Positions 9,375 through 18,479 of a DNA stretch of 64,000 nucleotides are shown here, one piece after another (position 1 is the first letter of the stretch; each line of letters begins with the position of its first letter). The notes beneath the pieces are model-generated. The model saw nothing but the letters and a program-made list of their open reading frames with translations. It ran no database searches and had not been told where the DNA came from. Source of the stretch: Actinoplanes teichomyceticus ATCC 31121 (GTDB lineage: Bacteria; Actinomycetota; Actinomycetes; Mycobacteriales; Micromonosporaceae); the NCBI RefSeq assembly GCF_003711105.1, contig NZ_CP023865.1, forward strand, positions 4,861,001 through 4,925,000, written 5' to 3'. Both the position numbers and the translations under genes were made by a program.

Positions 9375-12137
9375 TCAGAGGCCGCTGTGGTAGACCAGGA
9401 CCCCCCGGTTGACCGCGTTGATCGCCTTGCGGGCGGTCTCCTTGACGCTGGGCGACGCCGCCGACGCCTCCTTGATCTGGCCGAGCAGGTCGAGCACCTG
9501 CCGCGCCCACCGGACGAAGTCGCCGGCCGGCATGTCGGCGTCGTACTGGTGCCCGCTGGCCAGCACCCGCGCCAGCGGTTCGCCCCGGGCCCAGCGGTAC
9601 ATCGGCCAGACGAACCCCGGGTCGGGCTCGCGGGTCAGCGACAGGCCGTGCTCGCTCTCGTCGGCGGCGATCTCCCCCCACAGCTTGGCGCACGCATCGA
9701 CGGCCGCGGTGATCGGGCCCTTCGGCACCGACGCGCGGTCCTCGCCCTCCCGGCGCGACTCATAGAGCACCATGGACACCGCGGCGGCCAGCTCCTCCGG
9801 GTCCAGACCGTCCCAGACGCCCTGCCGGATGCACTCGGCGACCAGCAGGTCCGCCTCCGACCAGATCCGGCCCAGCATCCGGCCGGCCTCGGAGACCTCG
9901 CCGTCGCCGGAGAGATAGCCACGGGCCGTCAGCACCGCGCACACCTGGTCGAACGTGCGGGCCAGCGACCCGGTCCGGCCGGCCACCTTGTCCCGCAGCG
10001 CGTCGGTGTCCCGCTGCAGCCGGTGCCGTCGTTCGGCCCAGCGGGCGTGCTCCTCCCGCTCCGGGCAGGCGTGGCACGGGTGCTGCCGCAACTGCACCTT
10101 GAGCAGCGCGATCTCGGCGTCCTCACCCGGGTTGCCGCGGCTGCGGCCACCCCGGCGGCGGTCCGGGTGCCGGTCCAGCCCGGTCGCGCTGATCTGCGCG
10201 GCCAGGTCGCGGCGGGCGCCCGGGGAGCGGTGGTTGAAGTTCTTCGGCACCCGCACCCGGGTCAGCGCCTCCACCTCGCCACCGAAGTCGGCCGGGCTGA
10301 CCCGGCCGGCCCAGCGGTCCTGGGTGAGCACCAGCGGGCGGGGCTCGCCGAACCCGCTGGCGGCCGGTTCGAGAACGACGGCCAGTCCGGCCCGGCGGCC
10401 CTGCGGGACCCGGATCACGTCGCCGACGCGCAGCCGCTCCAGCGACGACACGGCGGCCGAGCGGCGCTGGGCGACCCCCTGCCGGGCGAGCGCCTTCTCC
10501 CGGTCGGCGATCGCCACCCGGATCGCGAAGTACTCGTCGAAGTCGCCGTGGTGGCAGGCGGCGTCCTCGCCGTACGTCTGCATGGTCTCGACGTTGCGCT
10601 GCACCTGCCGGGCCAGGCCGACCACCGAGCGGTCCGCCTGGAACTGCGCGAACGACGACTCGAGCAGCTCACGCGACTTGTCCGCGCCCACCGTGCCGAC
10701 CAGGTTGACCGCCATGTTGTACGACGGGCGGAACGACGACCGCAGCGGATAGGTCCGGGTGGACGCCAGGCCGGCCACGTGCCGCGGGTCCACCTCGGGA
10801 CTCCAGAGCACCACCGCGTGCCCCTCGACGTCGATGCCGCGCCGCCCCGCCCGGCCGGTGAGCTGGGTGTACTCCCCCGGGGTCAGGTCGACGTGGGCCT
10901 CGCCGTTGAACTTGACCAGGCGTTCCAGCACCACGCACCGGGCCGGCATGTTGATGCCCAGCGCCAGCGTCTCGGTGGCGAAGACCGCCTTGACCAGGCC
11001 GTTGACGAAGCACTCCTCGACCGCCTCCTTGAAGGCGGGCAGCATCCCGGCGTGGTGCGCGGCGATGCCCCGCTCCAGCCCGTCGAGCCACTCCCAGTAG
11101 CCCAGCACGGACAGGTCCTCGGCGGGGATGCCGGCCACCTTGGCCGCCGCGATCCGCCGGATCTCGGCGCGCTCCTCGACGTCGGTCAGCCGCAGGCCGG
11201 CGCCGAGACACTGCTGGACCGCGGCGTCGCAGCCGGCCCGGCTGAAGATGAACAGGATGGCCGGCAGCAGCCCGGCGCGCTCCAGCCGGTCGACCACTTC
11301 CGGCCGGGGCGGCGGCTGCCAGCGCCGGCCACGGTTGTTGCCGCGCCCGTTCCACCCCCCGGCCCGCTCGCCCAGGTCGAGGCGGCGCTCCATCTCCCGG
11401 GTGTAGCGCAGCAGTTCCGGGTGCACGTCGTGTTTGCGGGCCGCGTCGGCGTCGTGGAACAGGTCGAACATCCGGCGGCCGACCAGCATGTGCTGCCAGA
11501 GCGGGACCGGCCGGTGCTCGCTGACCACCACCTCGGTCTCGCCGCGGACGGTGACCAGCCAGTCGGCGAACTCCTCGTAGTTGCTGACCGTGGCGGACAG
11601 CGAGACCAGGGTCACCGAGGCGGGCAGGTGAATGATCACCTCTTCCCAGACCGCGCCGCGGAACCGGTCGGCGAGGTAGTGCACCTCGTCCATCACCACG
11701 TAGGCGAGGTTCTTCAGCTGGCTGGAGCCGGCGTAGAGCATGTTGCGCAGCACCTCGGTGGTCATCACCACCACCGGCGCGTCGCCGTTGATCGCGTTGT
11801 CGCCGGTGAGCAGGCCGACCTTGTCCGGGCCGTAGCGCTCCACCAGGTCGTGGAACTTCTGGTTGGACAGCGCCTTGATCGGAGTGGTGTAGAAGCACTT
11901 GCGCTCGCCGGATCGCAGGGCCAGGTGCACGGCGAACTCGCCGACGACCGTCTTGCCCGCGCCGGTCGGCGCGCACACCAGCACGCCGTTGCCGCGTTCC
12001 AGGACCTCGCACGCCTGCCGCTGGAAGTCGTCCAGGTCGAAACCGATGTCGAGCATGAAGTCGTCGAGCGCCGGGAACTCGGCGACTCGCGCCGCCCGCC
12101 GCTTGGATGCCGCATACCGTTCGGCGGGACTCGTCAT
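9375..12137 (-). CDS. helY: DEAD/DEAH-box RNA helicase HelY (920 aa)
   Basis: This is a superfamily 2 Ski2/Mtr4-like helicase, the orthologue of mycobacterial HelY (Rv2092c), probably acting in RNA processing or decay. Walker A is APTGAGKT (residues 56-63), the DExH box is DEVH (150-153), motif III is SAT (181-183), and motif VI is QLTGRAGRRGID. A C-terminal DSHCT region follows, with a CHACPEREEHARW cysteine pair. The ATG at 12137 is preceded by a TAGCCT -10 at 7 bases, so the mRNA is probably leaderless. It heads the core block with tatC/tatA and pafC/pafB, as in mycobacteria. Confidence 0.93.
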   Translation of the reverse strand: MTSPAERYAASKRRAARVAEFPALDDFMLDIGFDLDDFQRQACEVLERGNGVLVCAPTGAGKTVVGEFAVHLALRSGERKCFYTTPIKALSNQKFHDLVERYGPDKVGLLTGDNAINGDAPVVVMTTEVLRNMLYAGSSQLKNLAYVVMDEVHYLADRFRGAVWEEVIIHLPASVTLVSLSATVSNYEEFADWLVTVRGETEVVVSEHRPVPLWQHMLVGRRMFDLFHDADAARKHDVHPELLRYTREMERRLDLGERAGGWNGRGNNRGRRWQPPPRPEVVDRLERAGLLPAILFIFSRAGCDAAVQQCLGAGLRLTDVEERAEIRRIAAAKVAGIPAEDLSVLGYWEWLDGLERGIAAHHAGMLPAFKEAVEECFVNGLVKAVFATETLALGINMPARCVVLERLVKFNGEAHVDLTPGEYTQLTGRAGRRGIDVEGHAVVLWSPEVDPRHVAGLASTRTYPLRSSFRPSYNMAVNLVGTVGADKSRELLESSFAQFQADRSVVGLARQVQRNVETMQTYGEDAACHHGDFDEYFAIRVAIADREKALARQGVAQRRSAAVSSLERLRVGDVIRVPQGRRAGLAVVLEPAASGFGEPRPLVLTQDRWAGRVSPADFGGEVEALTRVRVPKNFNHRSPGARRDLAAQISATGLDRHPDRRRGGRSRGNPGEDAEIALLKVQLRQHPCHACPEREEHARWAERRHRLQRDTDALRDKVAGRTGSLARTFDQVCAVLTARGYLSGDGEVSEAGRMLGRIWSEADLLVAECIRQGVWDGLDPEELAAAVSMVLYESRREGEDRASVPKGPITAAVDACAKLWGEIAADESEHGLSLTREPDPGFVWPMYRWARGEPLARVLASGHQYDADMPAGDFVRWARQVLDLLGQIKEASAASPSVKETARKAINAVNRGVLVYHSGL

Positions 12138-12144
12138 GAGCACA

Positions 12145-12150
12145 AGGCTA
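12145..12150 (-). promoter_or_regulatory. Leaderless -10 element for helY
   Basis: On the minus strand TAGCCT lies 7 bases before the ATG at 12137, with no Shine-Dalgarno between them. Confidence 0.55.
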
Positions 12151-12211
12151 GTTCGCCGGTATGACAATGTGCGACACGGTAGTGGCCGTCGGGAGCGTCG
12201 AGCGGCATCGG

Positions 12212-12217
12212 TAAGGT
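12212..12217 (+). promoter_or_regulatory. Leaderless -10 element for the HAD gene
   Basis: TAAGGT ends 6 bases before the GTG at 12224. The promoter is divergent from that of helY. Confidence 0.5.
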
Positions 12218-12223
12218 GCACGA

Positions 12224-12949
12224 GTGCCGCAGACCCCCGAACCTCCCCCGTCCGCGCGGCTCGTGGACGCCGTGCTGTTCGACTTCCACGGCACTCTCGC
12301 CCAGGTGGAAGACCCGGTGACCTGGGTCGTCGCGGCCGCCGCGGCCTGCGGCGCCGAGCTGGAGCGGGCCAGGGCGACGATCCTGGCCGACCGGCTGGTC
12401 AGCGCCGGGCGAGCCGGCGGCCCGCTGCCGCACCGGGTGCCGCCGCAGCTGGCCGAGCACTGGGCCGACCGGGACCTGTACGCGCACAGCCACCGCGCCG
12501 CCTACACCGGCCTGGCCGCGACGGTGCACACCGACGTGCCGGGACTGGCCGACGCGCTCTACGACCGGCTGCTGGTGCCGGATGGCTGGCTGCCCTACCC
12601 GGACACCGAGCCGACGCTGCGCCGGCTGCACGACGCCGGGATCAAGGTGGCCGTGGTCAGCAACATCGGTTTCGACATCCGGCCGCACTTCGCGCACTGG
12701 GGGCTGGACGGGCTGGTCGACGCGTTCGCGCTCAGCTACGAGCTGGGCCGGACCAAACCCGATCCGGCGATCTTCCTGCAGGCCTGCGGGATGCTGGGCG
12801 TCGACCCCGCGCGCACGTTGATGGTGGGCGACACGCCGGCCGACGCGGGCGCGGTCCGGGCCGGCTGCGCCGCCCTGGTGCTGCCGGCCGCGGAACCGGG
12901 GCGGGTCAACGGGCTGGGCGCGACCCTCGCGCTCGCCGGCTGCGCCTGA
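12224..12949 (+). CDS. HAD-family hydrolase (241 aa)
   Basis: This is a haloacid-dehalogenase superfamily phosphatase with a helical cap. Motif I is DFHGT (D20, H22), motif II is VVSNIGF, motif III is TKPDPAIF, and motif IV is MVGDTPADAGA. The second Asp of the usual DxDGT, the acid/base residue, is His here. That is seen in some HAD subfamilies and makes simple phosphomonoesterase activity less certain. The GTG start at 12224 follows a TAAGGT -10. The gene is divergent from helY. Confidence 0.8.
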   Translation: MPQTPEPPPSARLVDAVLFDFHGTLAQVEDPVTWVVAAAAACGAELERARATILADRLVSAGRAGGPLPHRVPPQLAEHWADRDLYAHSHRAAYTGLAATVHTDVPGLADALYDRLLVPDGWLPYPDTEPTLRRLHDAGIKVAVVSNIGFDIRPHFAHWGLDGLVDAFALSYELGRTKPDPAIFLQACGMLGVDPARTLMVGDTPADAGAVRAGCAALVLPAAEPGRVNGLGATLALAGCA

Positions 12950-12973
12950 CGCCCGGGCCCGCGGCTGCGGGCG

Positions 12974-13162
12974 TCACAGGTAGCGGTCGAGGATGGTGCC
13001 GCGCCGGCCGCGCTTGGCGACGGACTCGGTGGCCGCCGCGCCGGCGCCGGGCTCGGGGCTGGCCGCCGCCTGCGCCATCGCCTTGAAGGCCTGGCGGGCG
13101 TTGCCGAGGACGGACGAGGCCATCGAGGCCATCGAGGACGCGTTGCCGGACACCGTGTTCAT
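12974..13162 (-). CDS. Small Ala/Ser/Met-rich protein (62 aa)
   Basis: No family is recognised. The sequence is short, with an Ala/Ser/Met-rich N-terminal half and a basic end (AKRGRRGTILDRYL). The ribosome site GAGGG sits 7 bases before ATG 13162, while it would abut the alternative ATG at 13168, so I choose 13162. It lies between the HAD gene (convergent) and the lipid kinase gene. Confidence 0.5.
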   Translation of the reverse strand: MNTVSGNASSMASMASSVLGNARQAFKAMAQAAASPEPGAGAAATESVAKRGRRGTILDRYL

Positions 13163-13210
13163 CGCCATGCCCTCAGGTTCGCCCCGTTCCCGGGGAATCT
13201 GACCCCGGGC

Positions 13211-14110
13211 TCACCGGAGCAACCGGATCGCACCCGGCACACACGTCAAGTCCAGTGGCAGCGGGCCGAGCCGCTCGCCGTCCGCGTAGCCGACGATGCC
13301 GTCCGCGCGGATCCGCACCTGCCGGGCGCGCAGCACGGTGACCCGCGGGTCGGTGACGTGCGTGCCGTGCCGCAGGCGCGGCTTGAGCCGGGTCAGCCCG
13401 GCCCGGCCCAGCCGGCTCGCCCAGATCACGTCGAGCAGCCCGTCCGCCGGGTCGGCGTCCGGCAGGATGCGCATCCCGCCGCCGTAGCTGGCGGCGTTGC
13501 CGACCGCGACGATCTCCGCCGCGACGCTCCGGGGCACCCCGTCGATCTCCAGCCGGTAGGCGCGCGCCCGCAGCCGGGCGAGCTCCAGCACGATGGCCAG
13601 GTCGTAGCGGCGCGGGCCGCGCGGCCAGGGCATCCGGTTCGCGCGGTCGTTGACCAGGGCGTCGAACCCGGCCGCCAGGACCGCGCAGAACCAGCGTTCC
13701 CGGCCGGTCACGTCCACCGCCAGGACCGCGTCGACCCGCTGGTCACGGCCCGCGGCCAGGGCCGCGGCGATCCCTGCCGCGGCGTCCAGCGGATTTCCCG
13801 GTACGTCCACCGCGCCCGCGAAGTCGTTCCCGGTCCCCGCCGGGACCACGCCGAACCCGACCGGCTGCCCCGCGGCGGCCTGCAGCGCCCGGTGCACGGT
13901 GCCGTCGCCGCCGACCGCGACCAGCGCCACCGCCCCGTCCGCGACGGCCTGCCGGCAGGCACGCTCGGCCGCCGTCCCGCTGTCGGCCGCCAGCAGCCGC
14001 ACCGGATGCCCGGCGGCGCCCAGCGATTGCAGTACGCCGGGTAGCAGACCGCGGTGCCGGCCGCGCCCCGCCCGGGGGTTGGCCAGCACCGCGATGAAGT
14101 GGCTCGTCAC
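13211..14110 (-). CDS. Diacylglycerol kinase-family lipid kinase (299 aa)
   Basis: This is a DagK/LCB5/YegS-type lipid kinase that phosphorylates diacylglycerol or a related lipid at the membrane. The catalytic glycine motif is VAVGGDGT (about residues 64-71) and the second is PAGTGNDFA (90-98). A C-terminal beta domain contains the DADPADGLLDV segment. Length is normal. The GTG at 14110 is chosen because a TATTCT -10 lies 8 bases upstream; the frame stays open to 14536 but without family sequence. Confidence 0.85.
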   Translation of the reverse strand: MTSHFIAVLANPRAGRGRHRGLLPGVLQSLGAAGHPVRLLAADSGTAAERACRQAVADGAVALVAVGGDGTVHRALQAAAGQPVGFGVVPAGTGNDFAGAVDVPGNPLDAAAGIAAALAAGRDQRVDAVLAVDVTGRERWFCAVLAAGFDALVNDRANRMPWPRGPRRYDLAIVLELARLRARAYRLEIDGVPRSVAAEIVAVGNAASYGGGMRILPDADPADGLLDVIWASRLGRAGLTRLKPRLRHGTHVTDPRVTVLRARQVRIRADGIVGYADGERLGPLPLDLTCVPGAIRLLR

Positions 14111-14118
14111 AGCCGCGA

Positions 14119-14124
14119 AGAATA
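14119..14124 (-). promoter_or_regulatory. Leaderless -10 element for the lipid kinase
   Basis: On the minus strand TATTCT lies 8 bases before GTG 14110. It supports that GTG over more distal in-frame starts. Confidence 0.45.
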
Positions 14125-14651
14125 CCGGGACCACGATCAGCGGCGGAATTGACGATCCTGCCGGAATGGCGATCCACATATCGGTCACCCGCCGGTGAAA
14201 GGCTGGGCATTTTTCCACGGCCTGCAGACGTCGGTCCTGGTTCGGGCACACCGTGAACCGGACGACCGGGTGGGACGAGCTGCCGACACGCTGGATGCCG
14301 CAATCCGAAGCCGACCCGTTGCCGTCGACGGTTCCCGTCGCACCGCTCCGCGGCTCGTAGCGCACCAGGAACGTAGCGGACATCGTGCCGCACATCGCCA
14401 GGACTTTTGCGGCGACGACCGTGATGAATGCAGCGTAACGTTTCTCCGAATCGCCCGCTCCTCGACCGGGAAGCGTCGAAACGCAATGGTCCATGTGAAT
14501 GCCGGGGTGCGGGAGACAGTTTGCAGCCCCGCTCACGGGTCATCACCGATCGATCCGTGGGGGGCGCCGCTGCGAGAAGCGCGCACCGCGGTTTCCGGCG
14601 ACCGGGCCGAAGCACATGCGCCCGCCCGTGGTTCCGCGACGGCAACCGAAA
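14125..14651. other. Gene-free stretch of lower GC
   Basis: About 530 bp between the lipid kinase start and the tatC terminator. Base composition is visibly less GC-rich than the flanking genes. Open frames exist on both strands, but none has a ribosome site, codon bias or recognisable protein sequence. It could be the remnant of an older gene. Confidence 0.4.
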
Positions 14652-14685
14652 ACGTGCCCTGTCAGGAAACCCTGACAGGGCACGT
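14652..14685 (-). terminator. Terminator hairpin after tatC
   Basis: Perfect 15-bp arms (acgtgccctgtcagg and its complement) around a 4-base loop lie 27 bp past the tatC stop. Confidence 0.85.
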
Positions 14686-14711
14686 CCGTGGTCGTTCGGC
14701 GGTGCTCGCCC

Positions 14712-15677
14712 CTAGGTCATGTCGTCGAAGCGGCGCTCCAGCGGCCGGGGCGTCTCGACCGGGGCCGGCGCCTCGACCGGCGTCGGCGCGGCGATCGGGT
14801 CGGAGGCGCCGACCGGGACGCGCTCCTCCTCCAGCGTGGAGATCGCGTCGTCGTCGAGGCCCTCGTAGAGCTCCTTGCCGACACCCTTGCGCTTGTCGTT
14901 CAGGAACGCCACACCGACCGCGATGAAGTACAGCAGCGCCATGCACGCGGCCAGCAGCGTCATGCCGAACGGGCCCGGGTCCGGGGTCGCGACGGCGGCG
15001 AACGCGAAGGACAGGAAGACCACCGCACGCCACCAGCTGAGCAGGCGACGGGCCGTGACCACGCCGGTGAAGTTCAGCATGAGCAGGATCAGCGGGAACT
15101 CGAACGCCGCGCCGAACAGCAGGATCATCGTGGTGACGAAACCGATGTACGCGGTGACCTCGAGCTGCTGCGACGACTGCAGGACACCGGCCGTCATGAT
15201 GAATTCCAGGCTGTGCTGGACGACGAAGTAGGCCAGCACCGCCCCGCCCATGAACAGCGGCGCAGCGATCGCCACGAAGACGTACGCCCACTTGCGCTCG
15301 TGCCGGTGCAGGCCCGGCGCGATGAACGCCCAGAGTTGGTAGAGCCAGACCGGAGCGCCGACGACCAGGCCGACCCAGAGCGCCAGCTTGAGCTTGATGA
15401 TCAGACCGTCGGTGGCGGCGAGCGTCAGGTACTTGCACTCCAGGTCGCCCTGGTTGTTCGGCACCCACGAGGTGTCGAGCGCGCAGTACGGCCCGCTGAG
15501 CAGGTCGAACACCCAGTCGGAGATGATGAAGCCGACGATGAGGCCGCCCACGATGCCCAGCGAGGCGACGAACAGCCGGTTACGCAGTTCCCGGACGTGC
15601 TCGATGAGCGTCATCGAGCCGTCGGCGGCCTGCTCGAACTTGCTGGGCCCCCGGTTGCGGCGCAGGCTCAGTGCCAT
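14712..15677 (-). CDS. tatC: Sec-independent translocase subunit TatC (321 aa)
   Basis: This is the polytopic receptor subunit of the Tat pathway in the cytoplasmic membrane, which recognises twin-arginine signals such as that of MelC1 in this window. The cytoplasmic N-terminus has the SMTLIEHVRELRNRLF signature. Six membrane segments follow, including FEFPLILLMLNFTGVV with the family's F/E-rich loop. The C-terminal tail after about residue 265 is long and rich in Pro/Glu/Ala. It is preceded by tatA (9 bp gap), so the two form an operon. Confidence 0.95.
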   Translation of the reverse strand: MALSLRRNRGPSKFEQAADGSMTLIEHVRELRNRLFVASLGIVGGLIVGFIISDWVFDLLSGPYCALDTSWVPNNQGDLECKYLTLAATDGLIIKLKLALWVGLVVGAPVWLYQLWAFIAPGLHRHERKWAYVFVAIAAPLFMGGAVLAYFVVQHSLEFIMTAGVLQSSQQLEVTAYIGFVTTMILLFGAAFEFPLILLMLNFTGVVTARRLLSWWRAVVFLSFAFAAVATPDPGPFGMTLLAACMALLYFIAVGVAFLNDKRKGVGKELYEGLDDDAISTLEEERVPVGASDPIAAPTPVEAPAPVETPRPLERRFDDMT

Positions 15678-15686
15678 CGACCCGGG

Positions 15687-16037
15687 TCAGCGGTCGTTGG
15701 TGCGCTGCACCGGGTCGACGTAGGGCTGGGCCGGCGGCTGCTGCGGCTGCTGGTAACCGGGCTGGGGCTGCTGGTAGCCCGGCTGGGGCTGCTGGTAACC
15801 CGGCTGCTGGTAGCCGGGCTGCTGGACGTCGCCCTGCAGCGGCTGGCGCGAGTACTGCGCGTCGGCCTTCTCCGCCAGGTTGTCCTTGTCGTCATCGACG
15901 AGGCCCTTGGTCTCCGCCTTGATGATCCGCAGCGAGCGCCCGAGGGAGCGCGCCGCGTCCGGCAGCCGTTTCGCGCCGAACAGCAGCACGAGCACGACGA
16001 CGAGAACGATGATGTGCCATGGCTTGAGGGCGCCCAT
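15687..16037 (-). CDS. tatA: Sec-independent translocase subunit TatA (116 aa)
   Basis: This is the pore-forming TatA/E-type subunit. One N-terminal membrane helix ([18 protein letters not shown]) carries the conserved FGAKRLPD hinge, and an amphipathic helix ([13 protein letters not shown]) follows. The C-terminal 45 residues are a Gln/Pro/Gly/Tyr repeat (QQPGYQQP variants), longer and more repetitive than usual. The start ATG 16037 has GGAG 8 bases upstream. Confidence 0.93.
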   Translation of the reverse strand: MGALKPWHIIVLVVVLVLLFGAKRLPDAARSLGRSLRIIKAETKGLVDDDKDNLAEKADAQYSRQPLQGDVQQPGYQQPGYQQPQPGYQQPQPGYQQPQQPPAQPYVDPVQRTNDR

Positions 16038-16172
16038 GGGATGACTCCAGTCGGTCGGATCAGGTTGCGGGTCCATCGTACGTGTCAATTCCGGCAATGG
16101 AGCACGCTGGAACTCGCGAGATTCTTACGCATCGGCTTTACGTCCCGGACAACGGGGCGGGAACACCGCAGT

Positions 16173-16421
16173 TCACCTGCCGAGCGCGGCCTGGATCCGT
16201 TCCACCTGCTCCTGAGCCCGACCGGCGCGCTGCTGCAGGCCCAGCACGGTCTGCTCCAGCCGGGCGGCGCCGGCCTGCAGCCGCATCGCCTCCTCCTGCC
16301 GGCGTTGCAGCCGGCCGGCCGCCCGGCGCAGCTCGGACAACCGCCCCAGCAACCGCACGGCGGCGGAGGCCAGGATGAACACCGCGATCGCCACCACGGC
16401 GATCCAGACCCACATCAACAC
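16173..16421 (-). CDS. Small membrane-anchored coiled-coil protein (82 aa)
   Basis: One N-terminal membrane helix (WIAVVAIAVFILASAAV) is followed by a Gln/Arg/Glu/Leu-rich helix that reads as a coiled coil to the C-terminus. No named family is recognised. It starts 10 bp after the pafC stop on the same strand and probably belongs to the pafB-pafC-tatA-tatC transcription unit. GTG 16421 is chosen (AGGG 8 bases upstream); ATG 16415 is possible. Confidence 0.65.
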   Translation of the reverse strand: MLMWVWIAVVAIAVFILASAAVRLLGRLSELRRAAGRLQRRQEEAMRLQAGAARLEQTVLGLQQRAGRAQEQVERIQAALGR

Positions 16422-16430
16422 GGCGTCACC

Positions 16431-17420
16431 CTATCGGCCCGGCGCCGGATCCGCCGCGAGCGTGTGCGGCGCGGCGTACTGGTCCAGGGCGGCGTCCGCC
16501 GCCGCGCGGATCTGCTGGACCAGCTCCGGCGGCCCGACCACGGTCACGTCGCGGCCCAGCCCGACCAGCAGGCGCTGCGCCCAGCCCAGGTCGGTGACCC
16601 GCATGGTGACCAGCCACTCGCCGGGCTCCTTGACCACCTGCTCGACCGGGTAGTACTCGGTGATCCACCGGCCGCCGCGGCCCACCCGCAGGGTGACCAG
16701 CGGGAGGTCCGGGCCGGGCCGGAAGACGCCCGCGCTGACGTCGTGCGGGACCGCCTCGACCGGTGGCCGGGACGGCTCGTCCAGCTCGGTGAACGCGTCG
16801 ATCCGGTCCATCCGGAACAGCCTGGTCGCCTCCACCCGCCGGCACCAGGCCTCCAGGTAGGCGAACGTGCCGACGGTCAGCATCCGCATCGGGTCGACCA
16901 CGCGTTCGGTGGTCTCGTCCCGGGCGGCGGTGTAATACGTCAGCCGCAACGCGTGCCCGGAGTCCACCGCCGCCCGGACCGCGGCCAGCTTCTCCTGGTT
17001 CGCGGGCAGTTTCACGGCGACCGGGGGGTCCGCCAGATCGCCGGCCGCGCTCTCGATCTTGGCGAGGGCCCGCTCGATCGCGTCCCGGGCGCCGATCCCC
17101 GGCGTCTCGGCGAGCATCCGCAGCGCCACCACCAGGGCCAGCGCCTCGTCCTGGTTGAGCCGCAGCGGTTTGTCGATGCCGGCGTCGTGGCTGATCGTGA
17201 CGCGATCGCCGTCGAACGCCATGTCGATCAGGTCGCCCGGGCCGTACCCGGGCAGCCCGCACACCCAGAGCAGCTCCAGGTCCTCGCGCAGCTGCTTCGG
17301 GGTGATGTTCAGGTCGGCGGCCGCCTCGGCGATCAGGATTCCCGGCCGCGCCAGCAGATACGGCACCAGGTTGAGCAGGCGGCCCAGGCGGTCGGCGGAC
17401 GGGGTGCGCGGGGTGCTCAC
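16431..17420 (-). CDS. pafC: WYL-domain regulator PafC (329 aa)
   Basis: This is half of the PafBC regulator, known in mycobacteria to drive the LexA-independent DNA-damage response. An N-terminal winged HTH (ILIAEAAADLNITPKQLREDLELL) is followed by a WYL domain (about residues 140-225: ALRLTYYTAARDETTERVVDPM...YLEAWC) and the WCX extension. The first four bases overlap the pafB stop. The gene order is the same as in mycobacteria. It is not itself a proteasome component despite the name. Confidence 0.93.
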   Translation of the reverse strand: MSTPRTPSADRLGRLLNLVPYLLARPGILIAEAAADLNITPKQLREDLELLWVCGLPGYGPGDLIDMAFDGDRVTISHDAGIDKPLRLNQDEALALVVALRMLAETPGIGARDAIERALAKIESAAGDLADPPVAVKLPANQEKLAAVRAAVDSGHALRLTYYTAARDETTERVVDPMRMLTVGTFAYLEAWCRRVEATRLFRMDRIDAFTELDEPSRPPVEAVPHDVSAGVFRPGPDLPLVTLRVGRGGRWITEYYPVEQVVKEPGEWLVTMRVTDLGWAQRLLVGLGRDVTVVGPPELVQQIRAAADAALDQYAAPHTLAADPAPGR

Positions 17421-18412
17421 TCGGCCACCGCCGCGACGCTCCGGTCGTGTCGCACGGCGAGGTCCTTGAGCTGCTGGATGACCGCGTCACGCAGCTCCGG
17501 CGGGCCGTCGGCGCGGGCGTCCGCGCCGTACCCGGCGATGCGCGCGGCCAGCCACTCCGGATCGCCGTACGAGATGGTCAGCCGATCGCCGTCCGGCCCG
17601 GCGAGGATCTCCTCGGCCATCCGGCGCAGCCCGGCGGCCCGGCCGGGGCGGACGGTGACCGTGGCGCGGCCGTTGCGGGCGATCGGTCCGGAGCTGCGCG
17701 CCACGTGCTTGATCAGGTCCGGGTCCGCGGGCGGGGCGAACGCGCCCGGCCGGCCCACCGCGCGCACGTCGCCGACGATCCGGGACAGCCGGAAGCAGCG
17801 GGCCGCGTCCCGGTCCCGGTCGTGGCCGACCACGTACCACCGGCCGCGCCAGCAGACCACGCCCCACGGCTCCAGGCGGCGGGCGCTGGGCTCGTCGACC
17901 TCGGGCACCCGATACCGGAAGGTCACCGCGCGGCGCTCCCGGGCGGCCACGGTCAGCGGGCCGAACGCCGGGTCGACGGTGACCACCGGCTCCACCCCGA
18001 GGGTGGCCTGCGGATCCACCTCGACGCCTGCGGCGCGCAGCTTGGCCAGCCCGCTGGACGCGGCGGCGGCCAGCCCGGCGTGCTGCCAGAGCCGCGCGGC
18101 GATGCCCACCGCGGCGGCCTCGTCCGGTTCGAGCAGGATGTCGGGCAGCGCGTACTCCCGCTGGGCGATGCGGTAGCCGGGCTCCTGGTCGAAGATGCTC
18201 GCGGTGCCGGTCTCCAGGGGGACGCCCAGTTCACGCAGCTCGGCCTTGTCCCGCTCGAACTTGCGTTGGAAGGCTTCGTGGTCCCGGGGGTCCGCCGGGT
18301 CGTGCTCGTAACCGGGCACGGTCGCGGCGATCTGCGCGGCGGTCAGGAACCGCCGCGTGGACAACAGGCAGATCACCAGGTTCACCAGGCGCTCGGTACG
18401 AGTGCGCGACAC
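17417..18412 (-). CDS. pafB: WYL-domain regulator PafB (331 aa)
   Basis: This is the partner of PafC. An N-terminal HTH (RLVNLVICLLSTRRFLTAAQIAATVPGY) is followed by a WYL core with VTFRYRV...RRLEPWGVVCWRGRWYVVGHD and the C-terminal WCX domain. The overlap with pafC (17417-17420) implies a 1:1 product. The GTG at 18412 is preceded at 7 bases by a TAGGTT -10, so the operon mRNA is probably leaderless. Confidence 0.93.
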   Translation of the reverse strand: MSRTRTERLVNLVICLLSTRRFLTAAQIAATVPGYEHDPADPRDHEAFQRKFERDKAELRELGVPLETGTASIFDQEPGYRIAQREYALPDILLEPDEAAAVGIAARLWQHAGLAAAASSGLAKLRAAGVEVDPQATLGVEPVVTVDPAFGPLTVAARERRAVTFRYRVPEVDEPSARRLEPWGVVCWRGRWYVVGHDRDRDAARCFRLSRIVGDVRAVGRPGAFAPPADPDLIKHVARSSGPIARNGRATVTVRPGRAAGLRRMAEEILAGPDGDRLTISYGDPEWLAARIAGYGADARADGPPELRDAVIQQLKDLAVRHDRSVAAVAE

Positions 18413-18419
18413 GACAGGA

Positions 18420-18425
18420 AACCTA
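18420..18425 (-). promoter_or_regulatory. Leaderless -10 element for pafB-pafC
   Basis: On the minus strand TAGGTT lies 7 bases before GTG 18412. Known mycobacterial PafBC-controlled promoters have a separate recognition motif; I did not identify one here. Confidence 0.5.
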
Positions 18426-18435
18426 GCAGCCCGAA

Positions 18436-18469
18436 GTTCCCACCGTTATTCGTGACCTCGGTTGGGAAC
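18436..18469. promoter_or_regulatory. Inverted repeat in the pafB/cation-efflux intergenic region
   Basis: GTTCCCA (18436-18442) and TGGGAAC (18463-18469) are exact 7-bp arms, 20 bp apart, between two divergent starts. This suggests a regulator site for one or both genes. Confidence 0.4.
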
Positions 18470-18479
18470 GTTGGCTGCC

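Noticed and set aside
9387..12164. A 925-codon open frame on the plus strand, antisense to helY
   Set aside because: It is a by-product of strong third-position GC in helY; the sequence is low-complexity Arg/Gly/His/Val and has no start signal. Similar long antisense frames over tatC-pafB (14688-18176), pafA (21308-23797), the acyltransferases (27132-30086) and clpC (59512-62133) were rejected for the same reason.
13211..14536. Longer version of the lipid kinase starting near 14536 or 14180
   Set aside because: The extra residues match no family sequence, while GTG 14110 has a TATTCT at leaderless distance and gives the standard N-terminus.
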